From NCBI GenBank assembly GCA_900313675.1, contig OMSO01000004.1, forward strand, positions 1-64,000: DNA of 64,000 nt, in the 5' to 3' direction. Of the stretch, positions 8,214 through 18,067 are shown one piece after another. Origin of the DNA: an uncultured Fibrobacter sp. (GTDB lineage Bacteria > Fibrobacterota > Fibrobacteria > Fibrobacterales > Fibrobacteraceae). The position numbers were made by a program, and so were the translations under genes. Position 1 is the stretch's first letter; the number at the start of each line of letters is the position of its first letter. The notes under the pieces are model-generated. The model had not been told where the DNA came from. It searched no databases and saw only the letters and a program-made list of their open reading frames with translations.

Positions 8214-9608
8214 TTATCCCACCATGATATCTTCTTCGGCGAACCAGGTGGTGTTCTGGACACGACCCGCCACGGCAGAAATCAAGAAGAGGGGGCCCAT
8301 ACGGCCAATGAACATCACGCAGCAGATAACCACGCGTCCAACGGTAGAAAGCTCACCCGTTAGTCCCATAGAAAGACCGCAAGTACTGTAGGCGCTCACC
8401 ACCTCAAACAGCACCTTGAGGAAAGAAGACTGTCCGGCACCAGACACCCCTCCAGGGATTTCGGTACAGAGCAGAATCAGGGTCGCAAGCACAATGACCA
8501 CGATGGCCACCACGAAAATCCGCACCGCCTTATCTACGGTGGTTTCGGGAATGGTGCGACCAAGAACCTGGGTCTTTTCGCGCCCCAGCAGGCGGTTGAA
8601 CCCCAAAAGCCCAATCACCGCAGCGGTAGTCACCTTGACGCCACCACCGCAGCTGCCGGGGTTTGCACCGATAAACATGATGACGATAAAGAAGAACAGG
8701 GAACTGGCACACAGTCCGGGAACATCCACCGTGTTGAGCCCAGCGGTGCGGCTGGTAAAGGCCATGAACAGGGTGGATTCAAACTTCTGCCCAACACTCA
8801 GGTCGCCAAGGGTGTTGTTCCATTCCGTAAGCGAGAACACCAGCACGCTGGCCGCCACCACGAACAGGGTGCCGAAGGTCGCGATGCGGGTATGGAGCGA
8901 AATTTTCCGGACCTTGCGCTGCTTAAAGTCAAACACATACTGGAGTTCCGTTACGGCCAAGAAACCAAATCCCCCCGCCAGGGCCAGCACGCAGGTGGAA
9001 AGGTTCACCAGGGGGTTCAGCTGGAACTGTACCAGGGAATCCGGGAACAGGGTAAAGCCCACATTACAGAAAGAACTTACCGCCTGGAACACCGAAACGA
9101 ATATGCGGTCGTAGAGCGTGGCGCCAGAGAACTGGGTAAAATAGACCGCCGCCCCGATGAGTTCCAGAATAAAGGTGAAGGGCAGAACCGCCTTCAGGAT
9201 TTTCGAAGGGTCGATGTTTCCCTCTTGAGAGAAAGCCGATAGCAGCACGGACTGGTGGTTAAAGCCAGGGTGCATGCCCGCCAAAAGAATCAAGGTGGTA
9301 GAAACCGTCATGATTCCAAGACCGCCCAGCTGCATCAGCACCAGCAGGACCCAGTCGCCAAAGTGGGTAAACGTACTGCTGATATCCAGCACAGAAAGTC
9401 CAGTGACGCACACGGCAGAAGTGGCGGTAAACAGGGCTTCCAAGAAGGAGATGGGCGTCCGGAGCGATACCGGAAGTTGAAGCAAAATAGCGCCAACAAG
9501 AATAAGCAACAAGTAGCCCAGCACCACCAGCGTGATGGGGTTGGTCTGTTTCTTCTTGGCAACGGGGCCGTCGGCAAAACGCAGGCCCTGGTACTTGGAA
9601 CGCAACAT
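8214..9608 (-). CDS. trkH: TrkH/KtrB-type potassium uptake membrane subunit
   Basis: A 464-residue integral membrane protein. It shows the repeated M1-P-M2 pore pattern of the SKT superfamily: TATSAVCVTGLSVLD (first P-loop), VSSFCNVGFTLF (second), TSRTAGLNTVD (third) and VSAYSTCGLSMGL (fourth). The GANPGSCGGGVKVTT segment is the conserved intramembrane loop. The length fits KtrB-like subunits. It is the first gene of a two-gene operon with trkA. Confidence 0.93.
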   Translation of the reverse strand: MLRSKYQGLRFADGPVAKKKQTNPITLVVLGYLLLILVGAILLQLPVSLRTPISFLEALFTATSAVCVTGLSVLDISSTFTHFGDWVLLVLMQLGGLGIMTVSTTLILLAGMHPGFNHQSVLLSAFSQEGNIDPSKILKAVLPFTFILELIGAAVYFTQFSGATLYDRIFVSVFQAVSSFCNVGFTLFPDSLVQFQLNPLVNLSTCVLALAGGFGFLAVTELQYVFDFKQRKVRKISLHTRIATFGTLFVVAASVLVFSLTEWNNTLGDLSVGQKFESTLFMAFTSRTAGLNTVDVPGLCASSLFFFIVIMFIGANPGSCGGGVKVTTAAVIGLLGFNRLLGREKTQVLGRTIPETTVDKAVRIFVVAIVVIVLATLILLCTEIPGGVSGAGQSSFLKVLFEVVSAYSTCGLSMGLTGELSTVGRVVICCVMFIGRMGPLFLISAVAGRVQNTTWFAEEDIMVG

Positions 9609-9627
9609 GGGGAGGAATATAGCAAAT

Positions 9628-9655
9628 AGTTGTCAGTTATGAGTTGAGAGTTGTT
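9628..9655. repeat. AACTCATAACT-type dispersed repeat
   Basis: The minus strand reads approximately AACTCTCAACTCATAACTGACAACT. A similar element occurs at 48322-48349, also in a short intergenic gap. Confidence 0.4.
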
Positions 9656-9688
9656 CTATTGATGGAAACCAGCCTTCGACTAAAAAGC

Positions 9689-9696
9689 TAAATTTG
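9689..9696 (+). promoter_or_regulatory. TAnnTTTG promoter-like element upstream of the SBF symporter
   Basis: TAAATTTG, an exact match to TAnnTTTG, lies 8 nt before the ATG at 9705. The transcript leader would be very short. Confidence 0.35.
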
Positions 9697-9704
9697 GCGC
9701 CGTC

Positions 9705-10595
9705 ATGAAAAACTTGCGCGCCATCCTGATGCCCGTGGCCATTTTACTCGGAATTTTGATTCCCCAGGCCCATGTACTGTCGCCCCTGATGCCTTTTTTG
9801 ATCGGGACTATGATGTTCCTCACCTTCGTGACGAAAATCCCGCCCCAGACCCACGGATACACCTTCAAGATTGAGATTCGTGCCTTCGTGGTAAGCCTAG
9901 TCCTTATCGGCGTCCTGTGGGCCATCGTTACTGCGTTCAACCTCCCGCGGGAAGTACTCTTGGGAGGGGCCATCATCGCCCTGTGTCCGCCTGCAAACGC
10001 AGCTCCCGCCATGGCAAAAATGCTGGGCGGTTCGGCATCTCTGGCCCTGAAAATATTCCTGAGCGGAAACCTGATCGCCTGCTTCTCCATCCCGCTAATT
10101 TTTGGCTATCTGACCGGAGCGGACGCGAGTCTCTCTGAAATAGCCTGGAAAATTTTCAACACCATCCAGCCCATCATCAGCATCCCGCTGGCTTTTGCGC
10201 TTGGACTCCGGGCCTTTTACCCGGAGCTTGCCGACAGGGCGGCCAAGTTCCAGAAGTACACCATGTTCGTGTGGACATTTTCCGTATTCGTGATTCTTGC
10301 AAAGGCCAGCTACGACATTCGCGAAATGGGATTTATGGATCTGTGGAACAGCGGGAAACTGCCAATGATGGCAGGGATTTCGTTGGTACTTTGCATTTTG
10401 CTGTTCTGGCTAGGCTGGTTCTGCGAAAGGAATCGTAGACCCATCGAAGGCTCCCAGAGCATGGGCCAAAAGAACACCACGCTGGTCATCTGGATATCGA
10501 CGCTATACGCAGGACCGGTGGTGGCGCTGGCCCCCACCTGCTACGTGGTCTGGCAAAACCTGGTGCTCAGCTGGATGAGCCGCAAGAAGCTTTAA
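9705..10595 (+). CDS. bile acid:sodium symporter family (SBF) transporter
   Basis: A 296-residue membrane protein with 8-10 predicted helices. It matches the SBF/BASS family. The ALCPPANAAPAMAKMLGGSASLALKIFLSGNL segment resembles the family's unwound crossing-helix motif, and a second one lies near FSIPLIFGYLTGAD. Family members carry organic anions, often with sodium; the substrate here is unknown. No Shine-Dalgarno sequence is visible. Its stop overlaps by 4 nt the end of the convergent gene on the minus strand. Confidence 0.82.
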   Translation: MKNLRAILMPVAILLGILIPQAHVLSPLMPFLIGTMMFLTFVTKIPPQTHGYTFKIEIRAFVVSLVLIGVLWAIVTAFNLPREVLLGGAIIALCPPANAAPAMAKMLGGSASLALKIFLSGNLIACFSIPLIFGYLTGADASLSEIAWKIFNTIQPIISIPLAFALGLRAFYPELADRAAKFQKYTMFVWTFSVFVILAKASYDIREMGFMDLWNSGKLPMMAGISLVLCILLFWLGWFCERNRRPIEGSQSMGQKNTTLVIWISTLYAGPVVALAPTCYVVWQNLVLSWMSRKKL

Positions 10596-13096
10596 CGGAT
10601 GCGAACCTGGCGGACCACTCCGTTTACCCGCACCACGTAATTCCCAGGAACAAGACCGGTCACCCTAAACCCGGTAGAACCGGCGACACCTTTCCGAACC
10701 AAGCGTCCCTGCATATCCATCACGGACACGATGGCGCCAGATTTCACATTGGTAATTTCCAGCCCATGGTTTTGGACCACAATGCCGAAACCATGAATCC
10801 TCACGGAGGCGAAGTCCCTTATAGAAGAGGGGTCTTTTTTATATGTCGGGTCTTCTACCCAATAAGGGTATAGGGTCAAGGTGCTGTTCTGCTTGTAGAC
10901 GGCATCCAGCTCATAAACCTTGGAGCCTCCATTCTTGGTGGACCAGCCGTCCTGAAGGTATCCTTCCCTGGTATAGGAGGCCCCCCTCAGATTGATGGGA
11001 ACGTCGTACTGCTTGACATCCGACGGCACCACCTCTACACCATAGGAACCTGCCATGTAGACAATGGGGAATGTCTTGACGGACCATTTGGCAAACAAAG
11101 CCTTGTCTCCCGTAGAGCCCTTGGTTATCTGTACCGCAGGCATGGAGAATTTTTTATCGTAATACCAGCCTTCAAAGGTATAACCTGTCTTTGAGGGGTT
11201 CTTCAGTTCAATACTTTCACTCTTGATATTGTACGAGGCGGGATTCTTGGAATTGTTTTTTCCACCGTTCAATTCGTATGTAATGGTATAGTCTACAGGA
11301 GACCACTTGGCATGAATTACCGTATCCCCTGTTATAATCGTACTGAAGTCAAATGCATCGTCGCCATCCTCAAGACCGAACCACCCTTCAAATTCATAAC
11401 CTGTAGCCTCAGGGTTTTCGGGCTGAGCCACAGTCTGGTCATTCCGGGCATTTTCCTGAACATAGACCTCTGTCGTACCGAACCCGTGGGTGTTGAAAGT
11501 TACCACATAAGTGGGCGCCGCAACCCAGACGGCATAGAATGTCTTTTGTTCCGAAGCCGCGCCAAAATCGTTCAAGGCCTCGGTAGCATCTTCAGTGGCG
11601 GCCCAACCGGCAAAGTAGTATACCGTTCCATCTTTAGCATACCGCGGTACTCCAATTCCATCCACATCAATTTTGTCACCCGCGGCAACCAGCTTTTTCT
11701 TTAAATTCGACGGTGCTTCTCCATCTGCATCAAAGACTCCCTTAGTCGTAGCATCAAAGGCAATCAGATACATGGTTTTCCAATAAGCATAAATCGTCTG
11801 GGGCCCCTTCACCGTGCCCAAATTCTCGGTAGGTTGCGCCGCATCGGAGGTCAAAGCCCAGCCGCCAAAGACAGTATCGCCATGGACGGGAGTCGATATT
11901 TCGTCAGCTGTAATCAAGTCTCCCGCCTTAAGGAACTTGGTATACTTGGCTCCGCTTGTAAACGCCCCCTCGTTGGCATTAAAACTAATCTGGTAAACCA
12001 TATTCCCATTGGCATCCAGTGATATGCCGTTGAGGGTTATATGGGCAGCACCAATACCCCACGAGCCTTCCTTAGAACAAGCATTATTTGCCCACTGACC
12101 GCCATTCAGATCGCAAACCACCTTGCCTATGTTGATGTTCTTGGCACTGGAAATAGTACCTTCCATGGTCAAGCCATCGGCAATCTTTCCTAACCCGTCT
12201 TCAATAATGTCCGTGTCGAAATAGGACCTAGAAACAGATAGCGCCCCCTTCTCATAATAGCCTACAACGCCACCGGCAGTGCCGTTCCCGCTATTGATAA
12301 TGATACTCCCATCGTACACGCAGGCATCGACAGAAACACCTCCCGTAACACCTTCTCCTTCACGGATAGAGCCCACAACGCCTCCCACATAGGATTCGTC
12401 GCCGCTTACCCAGACATCAACCGTACTCAGGCTGTTATTAATGCTTCCTTTCCATGCGTTACCCACAAGGCCGCCAATACTGTTGCCCTTGCCACTCGTG
12501 AGAATTTCTCCCGTTACAAAGCAATTTTCAACGGTTCCGCCCCTTTGGAATCCTACAAAAGGTCCCACTGAAATCGGGTTGTCCTTGCCACCGGATACAC
12601 CCTTGTTAGTTGCCGCCAGAATATCCACATCTTGTAGATTCAGGTTCTTGATGGTTCCGCCATTAAGAACACCGACAAGGCCTACATTCTGGGCATTGCA
12701 CTTGGGATATTTCGCTGGGCAGAAGGCTCCGGGAATCTCGCCCAATTCCTCAGAATTCAGATACAGGTTTGAAATAGTCTGGTTGTTTCCATCAAAGACT
12801 CCGCCAAACATTATGGCTCCAGAACCGGAGGCTATGGGCATAAACAGCTTGTGCCCCATATCCAGCGGAGCCATCAGCTTGGCATTAATGTTGATTGTCC
12901 CAGAAGTTGAATTCACGGAATCGGCAAACCAGGCTAGATTCGCTTCATTCTCAATGAGAAAAAATTTCTGCTTGTCTATGGTTTCTGTTTTGGAGGGCTT
13001 CGTTTTGGTTTTCCCATCCCATGCAGCAAATGACAAACCGACCCCCACCACAAAAAGCAGCAGGGTAAAAAATATTACCGCGCGAGGTTTTTGCAC
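10592..13096 (-). CDS. secreted InlB B-repeat / GLUG-motif protein with C-terminal sorting-like domain
   Basis: An 834-residue secreted protein. A signal peptide occupies residues 1-25. Then comes a beta-helix-like region with GGLVGN, VGGVVGS and GGVVGYY motifs (GLUG type, about 60-320). Four to five Listeria-Bacteroides (InlB B) repeats follow, with the pattern YxITYxLNGG...GYTFEGWYYD (about 370-740). The last 75 residues end SVMDMQGRLVRKGVAG...LVPGNYVVRVNGVVRQVRIR. This resembles the type IX secretion sorting domain and Fibrobacter basic terminal domains. The start is GTG at 13096, preceded by AAGGAGTGATTT. It is probably a surface adhesin or surface-layer component. Confidence 0.82.
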   Translation of the reverse strand: MQKPRAVIFFTLLLFVVGVGLSFAAWDGKTKTKPSKTETIDKQKFFLIENEANLAWFADSVNSTSGTININAKLMAPLDMGHKLFMPIASGSGAIMFGGVFDGNNQTISNLYLNSEELGEIPGAFCPAKYPKCNAQNVGLVGVLNGGTIKNLNLQDVDILAATNKGVSGGKDNPISVGPFVGFQRGGTVENCFVTGEILTSGKGNSIGGLVGNAWKGSINNSLSTVDVWVSGDESYVGGVVGSIREGEGVTGGVSVDACVYDGSIIINSGNGTAGGVVGYYEKGALSVSRSYFDTDIIEDGLGKIADGLTMEGTISSAKNINIGKVVCDLNGGQWANNACSKEGSWGIGAAHITLNGISLDANGNMVYQISFNANEGAFTSGAKYTKFLKAGDLITADEISTPVHGDTVFGGWALTSDAAQPTENLGTVKGPQTIYAYWKTMYLIAFDATTKGVFDADGEAPSNLKKKLVAAGDKIDVDGIGVPRYAKDGTVYYFAGWAATEDATEALNDFGAASEQKTFYAVWVAAPTYVVTFNTHGFGTTEVYVQENARNDQTVAQPENPEATGYEFEGWFGLEDGDDAFDFSTIITGDTVIHAKWSPVDYTITYELNGGKNNSKNPASYNIKSESIELKNPSKTGYTFEGWYYDKKFSMPAVQITKGSTGDKALFAKWSVKTFPIVYMAGSYGVEVVPSDVKQYDVPINLRGASYTREGYLQDGWSTKNGGSKVYELDAVYKQNSTLTLYPYWVEDPTYKKDPSSIRDFASVRIHGFGIVVQNHGLEITNVKSGAIVSVMDMQGRLVRKGVAGSTGFRVTGLVPGNYVVRVNGVVRQVRIR

Positions 13097-13200
13097 AAAT
13101 CACTCCTTGATACTAACCCAAACTCGCAATACAGCGTATTGCAAAACTCTACAAGTTGAAAATAAACAAAAAAAACATGAAAAATCCCGACAAAATGATA

Positions 13201-13223
13201 AAAGGGCAAAAAATATGCCCTTT
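13201..13223 (-). terminator. possible terminator after the first RND exporter
   Basis: An 8-bp perfect stem (AAAGGGCA / TGCCCTTT) is followed in the minus direction by TTATCATTTTG. It lies 66 nt past the stop of the RND gene. The U-run is poor. Confidence 0.4.
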
Positions 13224-13288
13224 GTCACATTTTCAGAACGTAAGCCGCGTTATTCTAACCTGGAATAATGCCAACAGATGCCCAGGTT

Positions 13289-15940
13289 TCAATTTTTTGC
13301 GGATTCGACAATCTGTTTCTTCTTGAGCCAAGAACCGCACAGGTACATCGTAAAGATGATGCTTGTGACAAGGAACATGGCGATGCTAATGCAGGCCAGG
13401 TCGCCGATGCCCTTGAGGCCGCGGTGAGTCGTGAACAGGAACCCGACAAAGCCCGCGATGGTGGTGGTGGAACTTGCCATCACGTTGCGGCCGGTGGTGT
13501 CCATCAGCTGGCGGAGCGTCAGGTCCTTGTCGCCTATCCATGAGGTAATCATGTGGATAGTGGCGTCGATGCCGATACCGAGTGACATTGGGATTACAAT
13601 CACGTTGTAGATGCTGATCTTGCCGAATTCAAACATGTCGGTGAGGAACCCGAGAAGCCCGAGGGTGAGGAGTGTTCCCATGCCAAAGGAAATGCAGCCT
13701 GCCAAGAAGAGTTTCGGCTTGCGGAAAGAAATGACCAGCGTGCCGAAAATCACGAGGATGATGACCAGCGCAAGCCTGAAGCTATCCTTCTTCACGGAGT
13801 CAATCACATCAGAGAGAATGAACTGCGAAGAGAAGGTGCGCAGGTCTTCGCCGTCAAAGTTCCAATGGCCGTAGCGTTCCTGGAACCGGTGCAGGGCGTG
13901 GGCATCCCAGCTGGGGAAATCTCCGTAGATGAAACCGATTTTTCCATAGCTGCCGTCTTTTTCGCGAAGCAGGTCAAGAGTCCAGCTCGGGACATCTTCG
14001 GCGGTAAAGGTTTTCTCTACAGAGGATAGCTTGCGCAGGTTCGCAATATTCACGGAATCTTCGCCCTCGGCACGATCAAACACGCGGGCCTCTACAAGGT
14101 CGCGGATTTCTTCGATGATTTCGAGGCGGGCTTCCTGGGAATCTTTTGGCGGAACGAAACTCTTGAGGGTGAGGAAACTTCCGAGGGTTGAATCGTGTTC
14201 CACGTGCAGGCGCACCATCAGCGTGTCATAAAGTTTGTCGAGCTGTTCGGGCTTGCTTCCCATCACGGCGGCCGGTGTCGACGTTACCGCCTTACCTGTA
14301 GCACGCGTCACCTTCGTAGAAATCTTGTTCTTCGAGGCCGATACGTTCGTCGAGACGCGACGCAGGTTACGGAGGTTGTGTTCGAAGTCCACATCCTGTG
14401 CAAACCAAATGGAAACTGCACCGAGCGCAAAGCTCGCAAAGGCCGCATACTTGAAGAACTTGAGGATTTTCGCCTCGTCCCAGGACTTGGGCAACAGGGA
14501 ATTTTCCGGAGCCTTCGGAATTCCGCCCATGCACTTGATAAAGACGGGGAGCACAAGCACAGAGGTAAGCATGCTGAAGAATACGCCTACGGAGGCCACC
14601 ACGCCGAACTCATAGAACCCACGGAAGTGCGCAGCGAGAAGAGTCAAGAAAGCAGCAATCGTCGTGAAGCTTGCGAGCAAGAAGGGCTTGAGCATTTTCC
14701 TCTGGGCATGTTCCAGCACTTCTTCAAGGGTGGCGTATTTGTGCAAAAGTTTCTGCGAAGTGCCCAAAATGTGAATCGAGTAGTCGATGCCGATGCCCAG
14801 AATGATGGAGGCGACAAACACCGTGAACGGATTCAGCTTTCCGTAGAAGAGGGCAGTAAACGCAAGCGTCGGGAGGCAGGCGTACAGCACCGAAGCAGTC
14901 ACCAGAATCGGGCCCTTCACGCTCCTGAAGAAGAAAATCGTGAGGAAGATGATGAGCACGAGGCTGATGGCGAAGGAGAAGACAGAATCGTTGGCCACTT
15001 CGTCCACTTCCTTGAGGCCCTCGTAGGTGCCTTCCACCGTAAAGCGTGTGGGAACGGGATAGGTCTTGCTGCTGAAATAGGCCAGCAGGGAATCGGTACG
15101 GGCCAAGATGTGGGTCACGAATTCATAGTCAGTAGAAGGCTTGATGAGCTTCGCGTTCACCACGCCGTTGTAAAGAATCTTTCCGGTGCTGTCGGGGCGG
15201 GGGGAACCGATGAGGCGGTTCTTAAGTTCTGTGGGAATGGTGGATTTCGGATTCCATTCTTCCTCTTCGTTTGCGGCTTTTGCTATATCGACGGAATCGG
15301 CCTTGTCTTTTTTGAAGAATGCGTCAAAGGCGCTCACCGCCTCGTCGGGGAGGCCTAGTTCCTGCGGCAGGTTTTCGTCGATCCAGACTCGTTCTTTTTT
15401 CGCGGGCTCGGCTGTTGTCGCACTATCGGTCCCTGAATTTGTCGAAGGGTCGCCCAGCAAATCCACTACCAGCGGGCCGTTCTTGCGACCAATTTCAAGC
15501 TGCAACTCTTCCAGGTTGTCGCGGATGTGTTCCAGGTGCTTTATGGGCAGGTAGAGGAGAGCGTTATCCTTGAAAAACTGGTTGTCGTTATCTACCTGGG
15601 TAGAAACGAAATCGCCTTCCCAATTCTTGTGGATGTAATCGGCGATGGAATCCTGCAGGGCCACCACCAGGTTCACGTCTTCGCTTTGGATGGCAATCAT
15701 GAACTTGTCGGTAGAGCCAAAACGCTGGTAAGATTCCTCAAGCGCCTTTACGCTGGGGGTTCCCTCGGGCAGCAAGTGGGAAAGGTCGGCATCTAGCTTG
15801 AGTCCCGGCTTGAATAAAATGGGAATCGCAAAAAGTAGCGCCAAAATCAGGTAAAAGGCGAGGGCCTTGTACTGGTGCTTGCAAATCAGGGGGATGTACC
15901 AGTTGGAAAATCTTTCGGGAAGTGTTTTTTTGTTAGCCAT
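13289..15940 (-). CDS. RND/MMPL-family exporter, module 1 (left)
   Basis: An 883-residue inner-membrane transporter with two RND/MMPL membrane domains, each following a large periplasmic loop. It has a signal-anchor helix near residue 25, then DADLSHLLPEGTPSVKALEESYQRFGSTD in loop 1. Membrane domain 1 contains GIGIDYSIHILGT and domain 2 GIGIDATIHMITSW, which are the paired helix-4 motifs. I chose the ATG at 15940 (MANKKTLPERF); the longer frame to 16009 runs through a hairpin. It is the distal gene of the left module behind a sulfatase-fold gene, and a close paralogue of the exporter at 20115-22703. The C-terminal 250 residues are almost identical. The cargo is unknown; lipids or lipid-linked products are typical for MMPL proteins. 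Confidence 0.88.
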   Translation of the reverse strand: MANKKTLPERFSNWYIPLICKHQYKALAFYLILALLFAIPILFKPGLKLDADLSHLLPEGTPSVKALEESYQRFGSTDKFMIAIQSEDVNLVVALQDSIADYIHKNWEGDFVSTQVDNDNQFFKDNALLYLPIKHLEHIRDNLEELQLEIGRKNGPLVVDLLGDPSTNSGTDSATTAEPAKKERVWIDENLPQELGLPDEAVSAFDAFFKKDKADSVDIAKAANEEEEWNPKSTIPTELKNRLIGSPRPDSTGKILYNGVVNAKLIKPSTDYEFVTHILARTDSLLAYFSSKTYPVPTRFTVEGTYEGLKEVDEVANDSVFSFAISLVLIIFLTIFFFRSVKGPILVTASVLYACLPTLAFTALFYGKLNPFTVFVASIILGIGIDYSIHILGTSQKLLHKYATLEEVLEHAQRKMLKPFLLASFTTIAAFLTLLAAHFRGFYEFGVVASVGVFFSMLTSVLVLPVFIKCMGGIPKAPENSLLPKSWDEAKILKFFKYAAFASFALGAVSIWFAQDVDFEHNLRNLRRVSTNVSASKNKISTKVTRATGKAVTSTPAAVMGSKPEQLDKLYDTLMVRLHVEHDSTLGSFLTLKSFVPPKDSQEARLEIIEEIRDLVEARVFDRAEGEDSVNIANLRKLSSVEKTFTAEDVPSWTLDLLREKDGSYGKIGFIYGDFPSWDAHALHRFQERYGHWNFDGEDLRTFSSQFILSDVIDSVKKDSFRLALVIILVIFGTLVISFRKPKLFLAGCISFGMGTLLTLGLLGFLTDMFEFGKISIYNVIVIPMSLGIGIDATIHMITSWIGDKDLTLRQLMDTTGRNVMASSTTTIAGFVGFLFTTHRGLKGIGDLACISIAMFLVTSIIFTMYLCGSWLKKKQIVESAKN

Positions 15941-15962
15941 AGGGAGCAATATAATAAAAAGG

Positions 15963-15986
15963 GTCGCATACGGCACGGTATGCGAC
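15963..15986 (-). terminator. hairpin/attenuator between sulfatase-fold gene and RND gene of module 1
   Basis: A 9-bp perfect stem (GTCGCATAC / GTATGCGAC) with a 6-nt loop is followed in the minus direction by CCCTTTTTATTATATT, and 22 nt past the stem lies the RND start codon. It may attenuate read-through. The right-hand module has no equivalent, as its spacer is only 17 nt. Confidence 0.6.
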
Positions 15987-16033
15987 TCAAGTTGTTGATA
16001 TTCGGTCAATTACGACTGATAGAGGGATAAGCC

Positions 16034-18001
16034 TTACGGCATCATGATGTCGTTGCGGAGCACGGAACGCACGGCTCTGGCGGCCCCAACAGCCTTCTTT
16101 TTCCAGGCAAGGTCGCTTGCATCCGTCGTGAGCGCGTACGGGGATTCGCCACCGGGGGCGGCGCGGTACACATCCTCGTTTTCGAGGCCCCCTGCAAGCA
16201 CATGGTCGTGGAACCCTAGGTAGTAGGCGTTTTGCGAGAAGAATACCGATGGCTGTTCTGCAGGGCGCTCCTGAGCAAGCAAGTCATAACCCCAGAAATG
16301 GTTCGGTTCGCGGACCTGAGCCAAGTCAAAAATCGTGGGCCCTAAATCCAGTTGCGAGGCCACATCTTCGCGAATGGTAAGCCCATTAAAGAGAGCTGTG
16401 TCAGCCGAGAAAATCCCGATAAAGATTTGCGAAGCCGAAAGACCAAGCGGTTGCGGAACCAGATAATCTACGGAATCTACTGGAGTGTCGTGGTCGCCTA
16501 AAATAATAATTACCGTATTTTTGAAATCGGGGCGTGTGGAGAGTGCTTCGAAGAATCGCCCGAGTTGCTGGTCGGTATAGCGGATGGCGTTCCGGTAACG
16601 TACCATGGCGTCTTCGGGTTTTTCGGCATAAGTATCGGGGTAGCCGTAGAACGGAATATGCGAAGAAATGGTGTTGAACGAAAGTTCCCAAGAACTGTCC
16701 GCAGGCATTTTGTTGAGCAAATCAATGGCGAGATCCACTCCCAGGCTGTCTGCAGAACCTTCGATTTTTTCTTCGCCAATCAGGTGCCAATCCTTGCCGA
16801 AAAATTTTTCAATGAAGGGGAGGGTATGGTCAAAAATTGGGTTAGAAACGGTCGCATAGGTGCGGTGATAATTTGTTAAAAATTCAGGCCAGCCCTTGAA
16901 CTTGTTTGCCGCATAGAAACTGGGTACGTCGCGGTTGGGGTGAGAGGGGAACCCCATGTAGGTGGCCATGGTGCCGCGCACGGTGGGGTAGCCGCCGCTA
17001 AAAGCGTTCTTGAACCAGAGGGCTCCACCCAGCGCATTGCCGGCGGAATCCTTGGCGTAATAGCCGCCATTTGCCAGTTTCCAGATATTCGGTGCCACTG
17101 CCGTATCGCCGTCGAGCATCTTGTTGAAGATGCGGCCCTTGAACGATTCGCCCATGATGAACACGATGTTGTACGGCTTTTTCGCCTTGTATTCATGAGT
17201 CGGCGCACTGCGGTACATCGGAAGTTCCAGAGCATCGCTGCGACCTACCGCAAAATCTTTTGGCAGGAACGAATCTAAATCGCCGACAAGTTCCTCGGTA
17301 ATCTTCGCGTTGTCGTGAATAAACTCAAAAGTTTCGACAGCGGCAATGTGCAGGATGGGCGCCGTAAGTGTATGCTTGCCCAGTGTAAAGCGCATGTCAA
17401 CCTTCGTGTGGGTCACGGGGATTTCAATCCAGCCGCGAGTGCCCGTAAGGAACAGCACGAGCGGCGTTAGCGATAGAGCCATGCCGATGGCGAACATCGC
17501 GACAGGCGTTTTTTGGGAGGCAGGCTTCCAGCCGCCTTCACTGTTGGTGAGCACGAGCGAACGGCGCTGTTTACGGAGCCTGAGCGAGTATGCGATTACA
17601 TAAGCGATTGCCCCCGCAAAGCAAAGCACAACCATCGAAACCCACAGCACCGTCCCGAGCATGTCGCCACCCAGTGTAGAAACCGTAGTGGCGTCGGTGA
17701 TGTTTGAAATGTGAAAATACGTGCGCAAAAACGAATAAGAAAGGCGCTGGTGCGAAAAACGAAAAACATCGTAGTCTGCAATCGCAATAAAGAAATAGAG
17801 CGCGTAAAAGACGGCTAGCCCGCGGGGAGAGCGCGCGAATCCGAATAGGCCCGCCATGGCAAGCACTGCGCCGAATGCCATAAAAATCTGCCAGAGGGTC
17901 TTGCCTTCGAACATCTCGGCCATCGAGAGCCCCAGCGGGTCGGGCAGGCTGTAGAAAAACACCAGCAAGACGCTCTGCACCACAAGGGCAATGAGTGCCA
18001 T
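16034..18001 (-). CDS. sulfatase-fold LTA synthase-like transferase, module 1 (start-less / OFF orientation)
   Basis: An alkaline-phosphatase-superfamily membrane enzyme. About five N-terminal helices precede a periplasmic catalytic domain starting at KKPYNIVFIMGESFKGR; the Ser in GES is the likely nucleophile. LGDHDTP is a later metal-site motif. LTA synthase and phosphoethanolamine transferase relatives move phospho-groups onto lipids or glycans. The first ATG (18001) is inside the first helix and lacks a ribosome binding site. The same frame stays open to 18115 and encodes NKRSLKHILLARSF, matching the N-terminus of the right-hand paralogue (MISHKNKRSIK). It contains no ATG, GTG or TTG. The gene therefore appears to have been separated from its start codon by inversion of 18082-18142. 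In the other orientation it would encode 686 residues. Confidence 0.85.
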   Translation of the reverse strand: MALIALVVQSVLLVFFYSLPDPLGLSMAEMFEGKTLWQIFMAFGAVLAMAGLFGFARSPRGLAVFYALYFFIAIADYDVFRFSHQRLSYSFLRTYFHISNITDATTVSTLGGDMLGTVLWVSMVVLCFAGAIAYVIAYSLRLRKQRRSLVLTNSEGGWKPASQKTPVAMFAIGMALSLTPLVLFLTGTRGWIEIPVTHTKVDMRFTLGKHTLTAPILHIAAVETFEFIHDNAKITEELVGDLDSFLPKDFAVGRSDALELPMYRSAPTHEYKAKKPYNIVFIMGESFKGRIFNKMLDGDTAVAPNIWKLANGGYYAKDSAGNALGGALWFKNAFSGGYPTVRGTMATYMGFPSHPNRDVPSFYAANKFKGWPEFLTNYHRTYATVSNPIFDHTLPFIEKFFGKDWHLIGEEKIEGSADSLGVDLAIDLLNKMPADSSWELSFNTISSHIPFYGYPDTYAEKPEDAMVRYRNAIRYTDQQLGRFFEALSTRPDFKNTVIIILGDHDTPVDSVDYLVPQPLGLSASQIFIGIFSADTALFNGLTIREDVASQLDLGPTIFDLAQVREPNHFWGYDLLAQERPAEQPSVFFSQNAYYLGFHDHVLAGGLENEDVYRAAPGGESPYALTTDASDLAWKKKAVGAARAVRSVLRNDIMMP

Positions 18002-18067
18002 TGTAAGGAAGGGATTCTTGAGGGCAGAAAACCCACAAAAAGATCTTGCAAGCAGGATGTGCTTTAA

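Noticed and set aside
13245-13288. Terminator from the AACCTGG/CCAGGTT inverted repeat
   Set aside because: The T-run is on the plus-strand side, where no upstream plus-strand gene needs it, and the loop is long.
15941-16009. Longer N-terminus for the left RND exporter
   Set aside because: The extra 23 residues are encoded by the hairpin region, and the right-hand paralogue starts at the position equivalent to 15940.
16034-18001. Left sulfatase-fold gene as a pseudogene by frameshift
   Set aside because: The frame is continuous through the whole catalytic domain and on through the conserved NKRS N-terminus. Only the start codon is missing, and the inversion model explains this without mutation.
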